Source: Candidatus Nitrosopumilus sp. (GTDB taxonomy: Archaea > Thermoproteota > Nitrososphaeria > Nitrososphaerales > Nitrosopumilaceae). Taken from it: a DNA stretch of 64,000 nt. The number at the start of each line of letters is the position of its first letter. Positions within the stretch are counted from its first letter, which is position 1. A program made the translations under genes and the position numbers. Positions 10,091 through 20,846 of the stretch are shown here, one piece after another. Location: assembly GCA_003702525.1 (NCBI GenBank), contig REGJ01000003.1, forward strand, positions 16,093-80,092, written 5' to 3'. The notes beneath the pieces are model-generated. The model worked only from the letters and a program-made list of their open reading frames with translations, did no database searches and was not told where the DNA came from.

Positions 10091-11457
10091 TGAGCAGTAT
10101 AACTCCACAAGAAATCAAGCAAGAGTTTCTAAAAAGCAAGATAGGAATAGTAGGAATTACAATCCTAGGAATCCTTATTGCGACATCAATTATTGCAATT
10201 ATTGCAATTCCAGTAGAAACATTTCAAGAATGGAACAATCCAGGAAATTGGATTTCATATCCAAAGGTAGCAATTCCAATTTGGGTAAATATTTTCATGA
10301 CTGAAAAAATTCCAGAACATAAAATTCTAGAAAACCCCAACATTCAGACAAATTCAGAAGGAGAAATTATGTTATTATCTCATAAATTTGGAGTAAATTT
10401 TGATTATGAGTTCTTTCCAAATGATTTCATCTATGTTTTTTCATCAGAATATTCTGAATCAGCACTATTACAAATGTCTGTGATAAGACCTGATGGAATA
10501 GAATTAGAATTATTATCTACATCATTGCCATATTCAAACACCAAAACAATTCACAGTGAAAGAATTTTTTCAACAGATGAAGCAGTGAAGAAAAATTTGT
10601 TACTGCAATCAGAAATGTTTGATTTTGATTTAGAAAGATTATCAGTAGAAGATATTGTATTTTCAGATACTAAAACAAATGAACCACTTAAAGGAGATTA
10701 TGTTTTTTCAATTGACACATACTCTGTCAATTCAGAAATCAAAAGTCATGAATCAAAACTAATCATTGGCGGAAAAGCATTTGGAATGATGGGAACAGAT
10801 GAACTAAGACGAGACTTAGCAATAGGGCTGTTATGGGGAACACCGCTTGCATTGTTTATCGGTTTGGTTGTATCTATTGCATCAGTGATAGCAGGTTTGT
10901 TGTACGGAGTATATGCAGGCTACAAGGGTAAAAAAACAGACGAGGTAATGATGAGATTCAATGATGTAATCTATGCATTACCGGCACTCCCATTCTTGAT
11001 TATTTTATCAGTCACAATTAGTAACAGTATATTCGTTTTAGTTGGATTCTTGATGATTTTTGGGTGGGTAGGCATTGCAAAAGTTGCAAGAAGCATGTCG
11101 TTACAAATCAAAACAAGAGGCTACGTGGATGCTGCAAATATGATGGGGCAAAAAAATTCCAAAATTGTCCTCAAACACATCTTACCACAATTACTCCCAT
11201 ATGCATTTGCAAGTATTGCAATATCAGTTCCAGCAGCAATCACAACAGAAGCTGGTTTGAGTTTTCTAGGACTAGGTGATCCATCATTTCCAACATGGGG
11301 GCACATTCTTCATGATGCAAATACGTTTGGGGCAGCTGCAAGGGGGTTGTGGTGGTGGATAATGCCACCAGGAGTAATGATTGCCATTGCAGGACTTGCG
11401 TTTGTGTTTATAGGAAATGCACTTGATGCAATTGTCAATCCGAAATTGAAAAGATAA
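10090..11457 (+). CDS. Dipeptide/oligopeptide-type ABC transporter permease (DppC-like) with large extracytoplasmic insertion
   Basis: ATGA-type overlap with upstream permease; GYVDAANMMGQKNSKIVLKHILPQLLPYAFASIAISVPAAITTEAGLSFLGLGDPSFPTWG. Confidence 0.88.
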   Translation: MSSITPQEIKQEFLKSKIGIVGITILGILIATSIIAIIAIPVETFQEWNNPGNWISYPKVAIPIWVNIFMTEKIPEHKILENPNIQTNSEGEIMLLSHKFGVNFDYEFFPNDFIYVFSSEYSESALLQMSVIRPDGIELELLSTSLPYSNTKTIHSERIFSTDEAVKKNLLLQSEMFDFDLERLSVEDIVFSDTKTNEPLKGDYVFSIDTYSVNSEIKSHESKLIIGGKAFGMMGTDELRRDLAIGLLWGTPLALFIGLVVSIASVIAGLLYGVYAGYKGKKTDEVMMRFNDVIYALPALPFLIILSVTISNSIFVLVGFLMIFGWVGIAKVARSMSLQIKTRGYVDAANMMGQKNSKIVLKHILPQLLPYAFASIAISVPAAITTEAGLSFLGLGDPSFPTWGHILHDANTFGAAARGLWWWIMPPGVMIAIAGLAFVFIGNALDAIVNPKLKR

Positions 11458-11769
11458 TCAAAAATAACTTCGAATTGTGTTTATTGCTGAATCATTTAGT
11501 TTGATAGTATAGGTTTGAGAGTTTGGATCAGTTGCTTTTGTTTGGGCCAGAATTTCAGTAAATTTTGTTTTTTCTTCTTCAGTAGCTCCGGCTTCGTGAG
11601 TACAAAGATTGAATGCTTTGAGATTAAGATTATTTTTTAGTAAATGTGCTATGAATTGTTTATACTCTTCAGGATTTGTCCAGTCTTTGTTCTTTTCACC
11701 ACATGCAGTGATCCATACATCAACAGAATTGTGAAAGATTACCTTTTGGCGGATTTCATCAAGAGACAT
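11458..11769 (-). CDS. Hypothetical protein
   Basis: ORF only. Confidence 0.5.
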   Translation of the reverse strand: MSLDEIRQKVIFHNSVDVWITACGEKNKDWTNPEEYKQFIAHLLKNNLNLKAFNLCTHEAGATEEEKTKFTEILAQTKATDPNSQTYTIKLNDSAINTIRSYF

Positions 11770-11771
11770 AT

Positions 11772-12104
11772 TTAGAAGTCAGCACGTTGCATTTTAGAGC
11801 CACATCGGGGACAAGAACCACCTTTGTGTTTGTTGTTACATACAAGACATACGTAACGAACTCCACCAGAACTACCTTGTGAGCCCATTCCAAAGAATCC
11901 ACCGCCTCCTCCAGCGCCAGAGTCACTACCACCATAACCGCCCCTCATGCGATTCATGTATCGTCTTCTCAAAATTAATGGAAATGCGATAAAGATTGCA
12001 AGTGCAGCACCCAATCCATATGGGAATGGCAGCACCATTTGCAGTCCTATGCTGATAGCTAGTGAAGCAAATAAGAAAATCAAATAAGTTTTGTAATTAA
12101 ACAA
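11772..12104 (-). CDS. Membrane protein with Gly-rich linker and C-terminal zinc ribbon
   Basis: N-terminal TM segments; GGGGGFFGMG linker; CLVCNNKHKGGSCPRCGSKM. Confidence 0.75.
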   Translation of the reverse strand: MFNYKTYLIFLFASLAISIGLQMVLPFPYGLGAALAIFIAFPLILRRRYMNRMRGGYGGSDSGAGGGGGFFGMGSQGSSGGVRYVCLVCNNKHKGGSCPRCGSKMQRADF

Positions 12105-12175
12105 TTCATAGAAAGTACCTTCAAAAAGGTTATAAAGTTTTGTCAGTTTTTTTCAGGTTCCACTAGAATTTTGAA

Positions 12176-12574
12176 TTATTTTATAGAGAGAGAAATAGTG
12201 TTTCCGCCACTATCCCAAGCAAAAACAGATTCATCATCATATGGAGATTTGACAATCAAAGAAACCAAGCCAAAGAAGTTATTCAAATCAGTAACAGAAG
12301 GCTCAGCAGTACCATCGGGATGAGAGTGTACAATTCCAACATAACTCATGTCTAAAGGCAAGAACGAATTTGGGATTCCTGCAAATGTATCTCCAGTGTA
12401 ATTGAAGGGAGGAATTACAAGACCATCAACATTAATCTCTCCATTTTTTGATTTTCCTTTTAGAATTAAGACTATTTCTTCAGGATGTTTCATTTGACAA
12501 TATGAAAGAATGCTATCAAGAACTTCTTTTTGAAGAATGACCTTGCGTTCAATTTTTTTCTTTTTGAACAACAT
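12176..12574 (-). CDS. JAMM/MPN+ domain metalloprotease-like protein
   Basis: E...HSHPDGTAEPSVTD matches the E-x(n)-HxH-x7-S-x2-D JAMM consensus. Confidence 0.85.
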   Translation of the reverse strand: MLFKKKKIERKVILQKEVLDSILSYCQMKHPEEIVLILKGKSKNGEINVDGLVIPPFNYTGDTFAGIPNSFLPLDMSYVGIVHSHPDGTAEPSVTDLNNFFGLVSLIVKSPYDDESVFAWDSGGNTISLSIK

Positions 12575-12605
12575 GAGAGTAATCAAATTTTGAACTAATT
12601 TAATT

Positions 12606-13886
12606 TTAAGACATCAAAACGGTATATTTTGTGTTAGAAAATGTTCTAAGTTTTTTCTCAATTTGAGACACAAGTTGAGGGACACTAGCATCAATTTCAT
12701 CAACTTCACCTTGAAAAGTCTCAGATTTTAGTTCCAAATCATTCTTGGCATCAGAAGTTTTAGTGAGTTCAGATTCAAGTGAGATCAGTTTTTCAGAACG
12801 AAGTGAATCCAAATCATCAGACATTTTTTGATATTTTTGGAAATATTCTGAAACCTGAGAGATGAATCCATCCAATGCTTCTTCAGTTTCAGTGATTTGT
12901 GACAATGTTTTATCAACATCTTTTACAGAGATGGAACCTGAAGTGATACCTTTTCGTACATTTTCCAATATCATAATTACGGGGTCTTTGTTTTGAGAAG
13001 TGAGTACTTCAAATGGATTTTCAACTAATTTACTGAGTATGTTTTTTTGTTCTTTGTCTAAAGATGATGCATATTCGTATCGTCCAAGTGGTCTAGAAAT
13101 TTTTGTAAATTGAGAGTCAATTTCATTTTTGATTTTTGTTTTTTCATTTTCAAAAGATTTCAGAGATTTTTTCGATTCGGTGTATTTTCTATATTCATCA
13201 GAAGATTTAATTTCAGAAATTGATTTTTCTAACGTAGTAAAACTTTCTTTTGTTGATTCCAATTCATTATTTGTGTCAGTAATTTTTTGGGTTTTCTCTA
13301 TCTTAGTGGATTTGAGAGTTTCAATTTTTTTTAGAGCATCAAGAATTTCGGCAGAAGTGGATTTTGTGTTTTCAAAGTTTTGAAGTATATCATGAATGTT
13401 AGAATGGTTTTGATTCATGACTTCCAAATTATCTTTTAATTGAGTAGCATACTTTTTTGCAAAAATATGAATGACTCTGGTTTGTCGTCCTAAAACATCT
13501 CCAACTTTTTTTAATATTTGATTCAAAGAGTTATCCAATTTTTTTGCATCATCAATTGAAGAGACTTCAGGAAGTGAGACGACTCCTTTCTTAATTACAT
13601 CAATTACCTGTTTTTTTCCTCTAACGACAATTATTGCAAGGTGCTTATCAATATCATCTACATTTAGAGTGTCTTTTTCAAGCATACTTCCAACTTTGAT
13701 TAAATCATCAATTAGTGGTGCAGTGCTATTTCTAAGATGTTTCACTTCAGAGACAGTTTGAGATTCACGTAATTCTTGAAGATCAGAGACAATATTCTCC
13801 ACATCACCCAAAGAGACATCTTTAGTTTGAGGAACCTCTTCTACCGGTTTTTCTTCTTGCTTCTTTTTACCCCATCCAAAGACCAT
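12606..13886 (-). CDS. Coiled-coil protein, 426 aa
   Basis: Long ORF with heptad-rich regions. Confidence 0.65.
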   Translation of the reverse strand: MVFGWGKKKQEEKPVEEVPQTKDVSLGDVENIVSDLQELRESQTVSEVKHLRNSTAPLIDDLIKVGSMLEKDTLNVDDIDKHLAIIVVRGKKQVIDVIKKGVVSLPEVSSIDDAKKLDNSLNQILKKVGDVLGRQTRVIHIFAKKYATQLKDNLEVMNQNHSNIHDILQNFENTKSTSAEILDALKKIETLKSTKIEKTQKITDTNNELESTKESFTTLEKSISEIKSSDEYRKYTESKKSLKSFENEKTKIKNEIDSQFTKISRPLGRYEYASSLDKEQKNILSKLVENPFEVLTSQNKDPVIMILENVRKGITSGSISVKDVDKTLSQITETEEALDGFISQVSEYFQKYQKMSDDLDSLRSEKLISLESELTKTSDAKNDLELKSETFQGEVDEIDASVPQLVSQIEKKLRTFSNTKYTVLMS

Positions 13887-13946
13887 TTGATAGTATTTGC
13901 TAAAGGGGATTAAAAATGGTTGTACAAAATTTAAAACTCACAAGAT

Positions 13947-14420
13947 TTGAGGGGTCATATGGCAAAATCTGTAAAAAAATCATTTCACACAGGTACCGTC
14001 AAAAAAACGATAAAGATCAAAGCATCAAAAGACAAAGTTTGGAGAAAAGTCAGCAATATTATCGGACTTCCTACATGGTTAGTTGATGTAAAAAAGACAG
14101 TTTATCTTTCTAAAAAGAAAAAAGGTATTGGAGCAATAAGATTAATCACGTTTGCAGATGGAAACAAAATAGAAGAACATGTAGTTGCATGGGATACAGG
14201 AAAATATTTCACATATGTTGCAACTGAAGGATTGCCATTAAGAGCATATGTGGCAACAATATCCATCAAACCAAAGTCACGAAATCTTGTAGAATTAACA
14301 TGGCAATCATACATCAATAGTAAAAAAATGTCAGAAAAACAATTTACAGATTTCCTAGTGTTCATGGGATCATTTTATGAGGCATCACTTGAAAATCTAA
14401 AAACATTATTAGAAAAATAA
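13947..14420 (+). CDS. SRPBCC (START/polyketide cyclase-like) family protein
   Basis: TIKIKASKDKVWRKVSNIIGLPTWLVDVKKT...IGAIRLITFADGNKIEEHVVAWD...YVATISIKP. Confidence 0.75.
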   Translation: MRGHMAKSVKKSFHTGTVKKTIKIKASKDKVWRKVSNIIGLPTWLVDVKKTVYLSKKKKGIGAIRLITFADGNKIEEHVVAWDTGKYFTYVATEGLPLRAYVATISIKPKSRNLVELTWQSYINSKKMSEKQFTDFLVFMGSFYEASLENLKTLLEK

Positions 14421-14474
14421 CACTAGAGTATTTTTGGGTTAAAATGTAAATACTGTGAATCGACAAAATAGATT

Positions 14475-14816
14475 ATGACTGATATGAGATTTATCCTGAT
14501 TGGTGTAGGTCTAACTTTCGTAGGATTTCTCGTGTTAGGAGTGATGGGAGGACAGTATCAAGCTGCAACATTTGAGGAAAATGAGTTTGGAACATGTTAC
14601 GAATATTTTGAAGACAAACCCCCACAGCAAATTAATTGTTCATTTAAAGTAATGGACCAGACAGTATTTTTTGCACTAGTGATAGGATTACTCGGAGCAG
14701 GGGTAATTGCATTAGTTAAAGGTGCAAGAGGGGACTGGGATAGTAAAGTAAAACCAGAAGACATTGTAGGTCCTGGAAATTCACGAAATGAAGATTCTGA
14801 GGGAAAACAAGACTAA
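14475..14816 (+). CDS. Small membrane protein, two predicted TM helices
   Basis: Hydrophobic segments ILIGVGLTFVGFLVLGVMGG and FFALVIGLLGAGVIALV. Confidence 0.65.
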   Translation: MTDMRFILIGVGLTFVGFLVLGVMGGQYQAATFEENEFGTCYEYFEDKPPQQINCSFKVMDQTVFFALVIGLLGAGVIALVKGARGDWDSKVKPEDIVGPGNSRNEDSEGKQD

Positions 14817-14899
14817 CAAGTTTTCTTAGATTTTATTTTTGAATACACTTCAGGATCATCTTCTTCCAATCTTTGAAAATATACTTCTTCGTATGGCAT
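14813..14899 (-). CDS. Possible very short peptide MPYEEVYFQRLEEDDPEVYSKIKSKKTC
   Basis: Hand-read ORF filling a convergent intergenic gap; could extend to a TTG at 14953. Confidence 0.3.
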   Translation of the reverse strand: MPYEEVYFQRLEEDDPEVYSKIKSKKTC

Positions 14900-14969
14900 T
14901 TTTATCAACACATTATATCCAAATTTGTTTTTAAGCTTAAGGAATGATTTCAACTTGACCTAGGCTCAG

Positions 14970-15347
14970 CTAGGATGATTCGATGATTTGTTTCATGTTG
15001 TTAACCAGTTCACCAATCTCTTCTACTCTTTTATTGAATTGATCATCAGATAATTCATCTGGTTTGTTCAAAGTAATCAAAATTTCAGAATAATCACCAT
15101 TTGAAACAACTCTCATAGGAACATCCCACACAGATTCTTCATCAACATATTTGTGGTCTAAAATTCCAAGAGGTTTGTTTTCGTTGAATTTTAGTTTAGA
15201 TTTTCCATGAGGACCAGTAAAAGACCACCAACCATCATCATTGATTTTTGCATCAGGCATCATTTTAGGTGGAAGTTGTAAAATTGCATCAAAGGCATCA
15301 CCTGTCTTTTTCTTTACAGCGATGGTAATTGTTCTAGATCTTGACAC
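14970..15347 (-). CDS. Hypothetical protein (SRPBCC-like size)
   Basis: ORF; RTITIAVKKKTGDAFDAILQLPPKMMPDAKINDDGWWSFTGPHGKSKL. Confidence 0.6.
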   Translation of the reverse strand: MSRSRTITIAVKKKTGDAFDAILQLPPKMMPDAKINDDGWWSFTGPHGKSKLKFNENKPLGILDHKYVDEESVWDVPMRVVSNGDYSEILITLNKPDELSDDQFNKRVEEIGELVNNMKQIIESS

Positions 15348-15410
15348 GATTTCAAATCCAACTAATGATTAAAAAGGATATAGCAGTAATGACACGAATT
15401 TGTTTGAAAT

Positions 15411-15587
15411 CTATTTGTTGAGAAATTCTTTGATTTTTTTCAAATTTTCGACATTTGATTCGTGAAACATAACCATTGATTCAGCAAGAGAATTGGGAAG
15501 AACGGTTTTAAGATTATCTACTAATTCATCTCCACTAGTAATCATATTGTCAATGAGTTTGTCTATCTCGTTTTTATCCTCAACCAT
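15411..15587 (-). CDS. Short helical protein MVEDKNEIDKLIDNMITSGDELVDNLKTVLPNSLAESMVMFHESNVENLKKIKEFLNK
   Basis: 58-aa ORF found by hand, coherent helix pattern. Confidence 0.55.
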   Translation of the reverse strand: MVEDKNEIDKLIDNMITSGDELVDNLKTVLPNSLAESMVMFHESNVENLKKIKEFLNK

Positions 15588-15609
15588 CTAAGTTAGATGA
15601 TGTCTAATC

Positions 15610-15843
15610 TTAATTATCTTTTTTTATGAGAGTTGCAGTGGAGCGAACTTTATCTAATTTTTGGATATTCCATGAAACAATCTCTCGAATCTTCTCAAAA
15701 TTTTCTGCCTGTAGTTTAACTAGCATATCATGAGTTCCGATAGTTTCAAAGACATCAACAACTTGTTCAAGTTCTTTGAGTTTTTCAATGATTTCAGCCT
15801 CAGCACCCAACTCACAATTTAGCATAACGTAAGCGTCAGTCAT
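15610..15843 (-). CDS. Stand-alone Lrp/AsnC ligand-binding (RAM) domain protein
   Basis: AYVMLNCELGAEAEIIEKLKELEQVVDVFETIGTHDMLVKLQAEN, no HTH. Confidence 0.85.
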   Translation of the reverse strand: MTDAYVMLNCELGAEAEIIEKLKELEQVVDVFETIGTHDMLVKLQAENFEKIREIVSWNIQKLDKVRSTATLIKKDN

Positions 15844-15895
15844 GAATCTAACAAATAGTATTGATTATTTAAAGATGGATAATTTTAGGTGCAGC

Positions 15896-16543
15896 TTACC
15901 ATGTAACATGAACCAAGTCTTTGAGGTTTCGTCTTGGTTTTGGGAATTTGGTTTGTTTTGGATATCCAATACAAAGTACAGAAGAAGGTACCAAATCAGT
16001 TCCTATAACATCCATTACTTTTTGCTCATCAAACATTCCAATCCAAATAGAACTTAAACCCAAAGCTTGAGCTGCCAACTGAGAATAGCCAGCTGCCAAT
16101 GTTGCGTCTTGAATAGCAAATTTCTTTAAAACATATTCAGGAAAATCAAATTTTACTCTAGAGGGGTTTTTGCAAAAAACCAATACCACCGGGGCATTAA
16201 CGTAAGGTTGATTGTTACATGCTTCAATCAGTTGTTTTTTCTTTTCAGGACTTTTTACATAAAAAATTTCGAATCCTTGATAGTTACCTGCAGTAGGAGC
16301 AGTGTCAGCTGCTGCAATTATTTTATCAATTTTTGCAGTTTCAACAGGTTTATCTAAAAATTTTCTAGTTGAACGTCTCTTTGCCATTACAGCAAATAGA
16401 TCAGTGTCAACAACTTCTGTAGGTCCAGATTTTAAGATGAAATTAATTAACTGATTTCTAACATTTGGATCAGTTGATTCAGGAGTAATTTCAGGTTCAT
16501 AACCTAAAGGATAGATTTTCTCTTCTTTGATATCAGGAACCAT
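15896..16543 (-). CDS. Nitroreductase family protein
   Basis: RRSTRKFLDKPVETAKIDKIIAAADTAPTAGNYQGFEIFYV...LGLSSIWIGMF...CIGYP. Confidence 0.88.
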   Translation of the reverse strand: MVPDIKEEKIYPLGYEPEITPESTDPNVRNQLINFILKSGPTEVVDTDLFAVMAKRRSTRKFLDKPVETAKIDKIIAAADTAPTAGNYQGFEIFYVKSPEKKKQLIEACNNQPYVNAPVVLVFCKNPSRVKFDFPEYVLKKFAIQDATLAAGYSQLAAQALGLSSIWIGMFDEQKVMDVIGTDLVPSSVLCIGYPKQTKFPKPRRNLKDLVHVTW

Positions 16544-16581
16544 GAAAGAATTAGAGAAATAAAGTATTAAAGAATTTGAAA

Positions 16582-16767
16582 TTATTCTGCTTCAAACTTA
16601 TCACAACCAGAATTGCAAGGTTTGTTCATAACACCTTCACATTTTCCAACGTCATTATGCATTATTCTGTGATGACCACAAATTTTGCACTTTTCTCTAA
16701 AATGAGAAATTAATTCGGCAGTAAGAATTCCAGATTGTTGAATTTTTGATTCAGTCTCTGCAGTCAT
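16582..16767 (-). CDS. Small Cys/His-rich protein
   Basis: CKICGHHRIMHNDVGKCEGVMNKPCNSGC; ATG at 16767 preferred because the longer ORF runs toward the tRNA. Confidence 0.65.
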   Translation of the reverse strand: MTAETESKIQQSGILTAELISHFREKCKICGHHRIMHNDVGKCEGVMNKPCNSGCDKFEAE

Positions 16768-16805
16768 GTTGAATCTCAATCGATGTACTTTAAAAATTGT
16801 AAACA

Positions 16806-16887
16806 CGCCGGGAAAGGGACTCGAACCCCTGCACGCTTGCACGTAGCCGTTTTCGAGACGGCCGCCTTACCACTTGGCTACCCCGGC
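16806..16887 (-). tRNA. tRNA-Ser (CGA)
   Basis: Hand-folded: acceptor GCCGGGG/TCCCGGC, anticodon stem-loop GCCGT-CTCGAAA-ACGGC (CGA), long variable arm, T-arm AGGGGTTCGAGTCCCTT; no encoded CCA. Confidence 0.95.
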
Positions 16888-16927
16888 AATTAATATGAGA
16901 TCATCTCTATAATAAAGCAAATCAGAA

Positions 16928-17191
16928 CTAGGATTTTTTATCAATTCTAAACAGTTCATCTTTGAATCTTTTTTTGATTTGTTCTTTAGTACGATTCCAT
17001 TCTTCATCTGAAACAGTATCAGTGAAAATAGAATGATAACCTGAAAAATCCATATTCAGAATAGAGTTAATTTCTTGTTTTTCAGACTCGGTTAATGGAA
17101 AATACGAAGTTATTTTCAGCACATTATCATCATTGTATTTTATTTCAAAGATTTTGTCTTCAAGATAAGAAGGCAAGGTTAGTTTTGACAC
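16928..17191 (-). CDS. Hypothetical protein
   Basis: ORF only. Confidence 0.5.
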   Translation of the reverse strand: MSKLTLPSYLEDKIFEIKYNDDNVLKITSYFPLTESEKQEINSILNMDFSGYHSIFTDTVSDEEWNRTKEQIKKRFKDELFRIDKKS

Positions 17192-17290
17192 AACACACTA
17201 GAAATAAAATCAATATTAAAATCGATTTTTTCAAATTCCGATCTATTTGAAAAGATAAACACAAAATAGCACAAAATTTCAACAAAAACC

Positions 17291-18313
17291 ATGGGATTAA
17301 ATCTCAAAGATTTAGTTGTCAGAGAAAAAACGACGTTAGAAGCATTTTCAAACAAAGTTATTGCAATAGATGCATACAATGCAATCTACCAGTTTCTAGC
17401 AAGTATTAGAGGTCCAGACGGACTACAATTGTCAGATTCAGAGGGCAGGATTACAAGCCATCTAAGTGGATTACTGTATAGAAATGTGAATTTTCTTTCC
17501 TTAGGAATAAAACCAGTTTATGTTTTTGATGGAAAACCACCATCACTAAAAACAGCAGAAATTGAGCGTAGAAAGCAAATCAAAATGGATGCTACCATCA
17601 AATACGAAAAAGCAATCGCAGATGGAAATATGGAAGATGCTAGAAAATATGCTCAACAAACAACAAGTATGAAAGACGGAATGGTAAAAGAGTCAAAACA
17701 ACTTTTGACATATTTTGGAATTCCCTATATCGAAGCTCCATCAGAAGGAGAAGCAACTGCAGCTCATCTAACAAACACAGGTCAAGCATATGCTTCAGCA
17801 AGTCAAGATTTTGATTCTATTTTGTGTGGGGCAAAAAGACTAGTAAGAAATTTTACAAACAGTGGTAGAAGAAAAATTCCAAACAAGAATACATACATCG
17901 ACATTGTTCCAGAAGTTATTGAAACTCAAAAAACTTTAGACTCGTTAGGATTAACACGTGAAGAATTAATTGATGTGGGGATTTTGATTGGAACTGACTT
18001 TAATCCAAATGGATTTGAAAGAGTTGGTCCAAAGACTGCATTAAAAATGATCAAACAACATTCAAAATTAGAAGACATTCCACAAATTCAAGAGCAATTA
18101 GAAGAAATTGATTATCAAGAGATTAGAAAAATATTTTTGAATCCTGAAGTTGCAGATGTAGAAGAAATTGTTTTTAAAAATGTAGATTATGAAGGAATGA
18201 CAAATTATCTTGTAAAAGAAAGAAGTTTCTCTGAAGACAGAGTTAATTCAACATTAAACAGATTAAAAAAAGCACTAGAAAAGAAAAGCCAAAACTTGGA
18301 TCAGTGGTTTTGA
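17291..18313 (+). CDS. fen: Flap endonuclease FEN-1
   Basis: GLNLKDLV...[18 protein letters not shown]...VYVFDGKPP...[13 protein letters not shown]...GTDFN; C-terminal PIP-like QNLDQWF. Confidence 0.96.
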   Translation: MGLNLKDLVVREKTTLEAFSNKVIAIDAYNAIYQFLASIRGPDGLQLSDSEGRITSHLSGLLYRNVNFLSLGIKPVYVFDGKPPSLKTAEIERRKQIKMDATIKYEKAIADGNMEDARKYAQQTTSMKDGMVKESKQLLTYFGIPYIEAPSEGEATAAHLTNTGQAYASASQDFDSILCGAKRLVRNFTNSGRRKIPNKNTYIDIVPEVIETQKTLDSLGLTREELIDVGILIGTDFNPNGFERVGPKTALKMIKQHSKLEDIPQIQEQLEEIDYQEIRKIFLNPEVADVEEIVFKNVDYEGMTNYLVKERSFSEDRVNSTLNRLKKALEKKSQNLDQWF

Positions 18314-18354
18314 AAAGATTTCAATTTAATAACTAGTTATTACAATTTTAAAAA

Positions 18355-18879
18355 ATGCCTCAAACAGAAGCACGAAAAACCCTCAAAGATGCACCAGTGA
18401 TGTGGAGAAGAATCAACTCCATTGGAGCAATACTGGACTGCAACTCCACATATGCAGCAAATCTAGGATATGCAAAATCAGAGATTCTAGGCAAGACAAT
18501 CTTTGAACACGTGCCTAAGGAGGAATGGCAGGACATGAATAATTCACTCAAAACATGGTTTGAGACAGGAAAAGTAACTGATAGAAAAATTATCTTCAAG
18601 AGGCAAGATGGCAGTACATTTCCAGGAGTATTGCATGCAACAAGTCTATATGATGAAAACAAAAATCTTCTTGGAAGTAATACAGTAATTTTTGACTTGA
18701 CTCAAATGAATGATGAAAAAATTAAAGAATATGAAGAATTTTTCAAAGATGCAAATAGTAGATTAGATGAAATTAAAGAAAAAGAGTATAACGAATTAGA
18801 TGAAGAATCAAAATCAGAATATGATGGACTCAAAGATATGTTTGAAATGCTATCTACAATTGATTTAAGAAAAATCTAG
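18355..18879 (+). CDS. PAS domain protein
   Basis: [40 protein letters not shown]...[31 protein letters not shown]. Confidence 0.85.
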   Translation: MPQTEARKTLKDAPVMWRRINSIGAILDCNSTYAANLGYAKSEILGKTIFEHVPKEEWQDMNNSLKTWFETGKVTDRKIIFKRQDGSTFPGVLHATSLYDENKNLLGSNTVIFDLTQMNDEKIKEYEEFFKDANSRLDEIKEKEYNELDEESKSEYDGLKDMFEMLSTIDLRKI

Positions 18880-20795
18880 TTTGACTCTTTGATTGATTTT
18901 TGAATTTCATCAAATGCAGTTTGTACTTCAGTAACTGCTGCTCCATCTTCTAATGTACTGATATCACCAATCTTTTCATTATTTCCTATTGCCTTTAGTA
19001 AGCGTCTCATGATTTTTCCACTTCTAGTCTTTGGCAGTTTTGAGACAAAGTAGATTTGTTTAGGTGTAGCAATAGCACCAATATCAGTTCTAATTTTTTC
19101 AACAAGTTCTTTTTCTAAAACTTTGTTTTCAGTTGTAACACCTTCTTTTAGTACAACAAATGCAATAATGACTTCACCTTTTACTTCATCAGGAATTCCA
19201 CATGCAGCAGATTCAGCAACATCATCATGAGACACAATGCAACTTTCAAGTTCTGCAGTTCCAATTCGGTGACCTGCGACTTTTAGAACATCATCAGCAC
19301 GTCCAAGAAGCCAAAGATAACCATCTGAATCTTTTAGGGCATAGTCACCAGGATAATAGTAATTTTCGTATTTTGACCAATAGACTGTCTTGTATTTTTC
19401 ATCATCACCCCACAGGGTCAAAAGCATGCCAGGCCATGGATTCTTGACTACAAGATAGCCTTTGGTATTAGGCTCTACATCCTCTCCATTTTCATCTACT
19501 ACAGTGATATTCACGCCTGGAATAGGAAGGGTTCCAGAGCCAGGTTTGAGAGGAATGGTCTCAAGACCAGGAAGTGGGGAAATTAACATTCCCCCAGTTT
19601 CAGTCTGCCACCAAGTATCAATAATTGGACATTTTTCTTTTCCAATAGTTTTGTAATACCATCTCCAAACTTCAGGATTGATTGGTTCACCAACTGTTCC
19701 AAGTAATCGCAATGTGGAAAGATCAAATGAGTTTGGAATATCATCACCGAATTTCATAAACATTCTAAGTGCAGTCGGAGTAGTGTAGAAGATTGTTGCT
19801 TTGTATTTTTGTAATATATCCCACATTCTTGATGCATCAGGAAAGTCAGGAGCTCCTTCATACATAATTTCAGTTGCACCATGTAACAGTGGAGCATAAA
19901 CAACATAACTATGTCCGGTTACCCAACCAATATCCGCAGTACAGAAAAATACATCAGAATCTTTAATGTCAAATGCCCATTTGAAAGTTGAATGAAGATG
20001 AGTCAAATATCCACCAGTACCATGTAGAACACCTTTTGGTTTTCCGGTAGTTCCAGAAGTATACAAAATGTAAAGTGGATGTGTACTATCTAATTTTTCT
20101 GCAGGATAATTATCAGATGCATTGTTCATTAAATCATTCCAAAGTTTATCCTTTGAATTCATTGAAATTTCATTTTTTGTTCTCTCTACAACAACCACAT
20201 TTTTAACAAAATCAAATCCTTCAATTGCTTCATCAACTACTTCTTTGAGTTTTACAATTTTTCCACGGCGATAACCACCATCTGCAGTTACAATTACTTT
20301 AGATTTTGAATCGTCAACTCTATCTCTAATTGATGTTGCACTAAATCCTGAAAAGATAACAGTGTGAGTTGCACCAATTCGGGCACATGCTAACATTGCA
20401 ATTGGCAATTCAGGGATCATTGGAAGGTACAAAGTTACACGGTCTCCTTTTTCAACACCAAGAGATTTTAGTACATTTGAGAATTTTTGAACTTCAGTTA
20501 GCATTTGACCATATGTGAGAATTCTAGAATCCCCATTTTCACCCTCCCACAAAATGGCAGATTTTTGCGATTTTGTGTCCTGATGAACATCTAGGGCGTT
20601 GTAAGAGGCATTAATCGTGCCTCCAACAAACCATCTTGCAAAGGGAGGCTGCCAATCCAAGGTCTTTTCCCAAGGAGAAAACCAAGTGAGATTTTTTGCC
20701 TGATCGTCCCAAAAAGAGACAAAGTCAGAATCAGCCTTTTTTCGGATATCAGTGTCATTATTTCCAAGCCCAATATTGTAGGTATCAGACATCAA
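18876..20795 (-). CDS. acs: Acetyl-CoA synthetase (AMP-forming)
   Basis: [56 protein letters not shown]. Confidence 0.93.
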   Translation of the reverse strand: MMSDTYNIGLGNNDTDIRKKADSDFVSFWDDQAKNLTWFSPWEKTLDWQPPFARWFVGGTINASYNALDVHQDTKSQKSAILWEGENGDSRILTYGQMLTEVQKFSNVLKSLGVEKGDRVTLYLPMIPELPIAMLACARIGATHTVIFSGFSATSIRDRVDDSKSKVIVTADGGYRRGKIVKLKEVVDEAIEGFDFVKNVVVVERTKNEISMNSKDKLWNDLMNNASDNYPAEKLDSTHPLYILYTSGTTGKPKGVLHGTGGYLTHLHSTFKWAFDIKDSDVFFCTADIGWVTGHSYVVYAPLLHGATEIMYEGAPDFPDASRMWDILQKYKATIFYTTPTALRMFMKFGDDIPNSFDLSTLRLLGTVGEPINPEVWRWYYKTIGKEKCPIIDTWWQTETGGMLISPLPGLETIPLKPGSGTLPIPGVNITVVDENGEDVEPNTKGYLVVKNPWPGMLLTLWGDDEKYKTVYWSKYENYYYPGDYALKDSDGYLWLLGRADDVLKVAGHRIGTAELESCIVSHDDVAESAACGIPDEVKGEVIIAFVVLKEGVTTENKVLEKELVEKIRTDIGAIATPKQIYFVSKLPKTRSGKIMRRLLKAIGNNEKIGDISTLEDGAAVTEVQTAFDEIQKSIKESN

Positions 20796-20846
20796 AAAGT
20801 GTATGAGCTATGATCTTTCTAAATGTTAAAAAAATAATTAAAAAAA

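Noticed and set aside
14958-14976. CCTAG/CTAGG inverted repeat near the end of the 14970 gene
   Set aside because: Only 5 bp with no T-tract; insufficient for a terminator or operator call.
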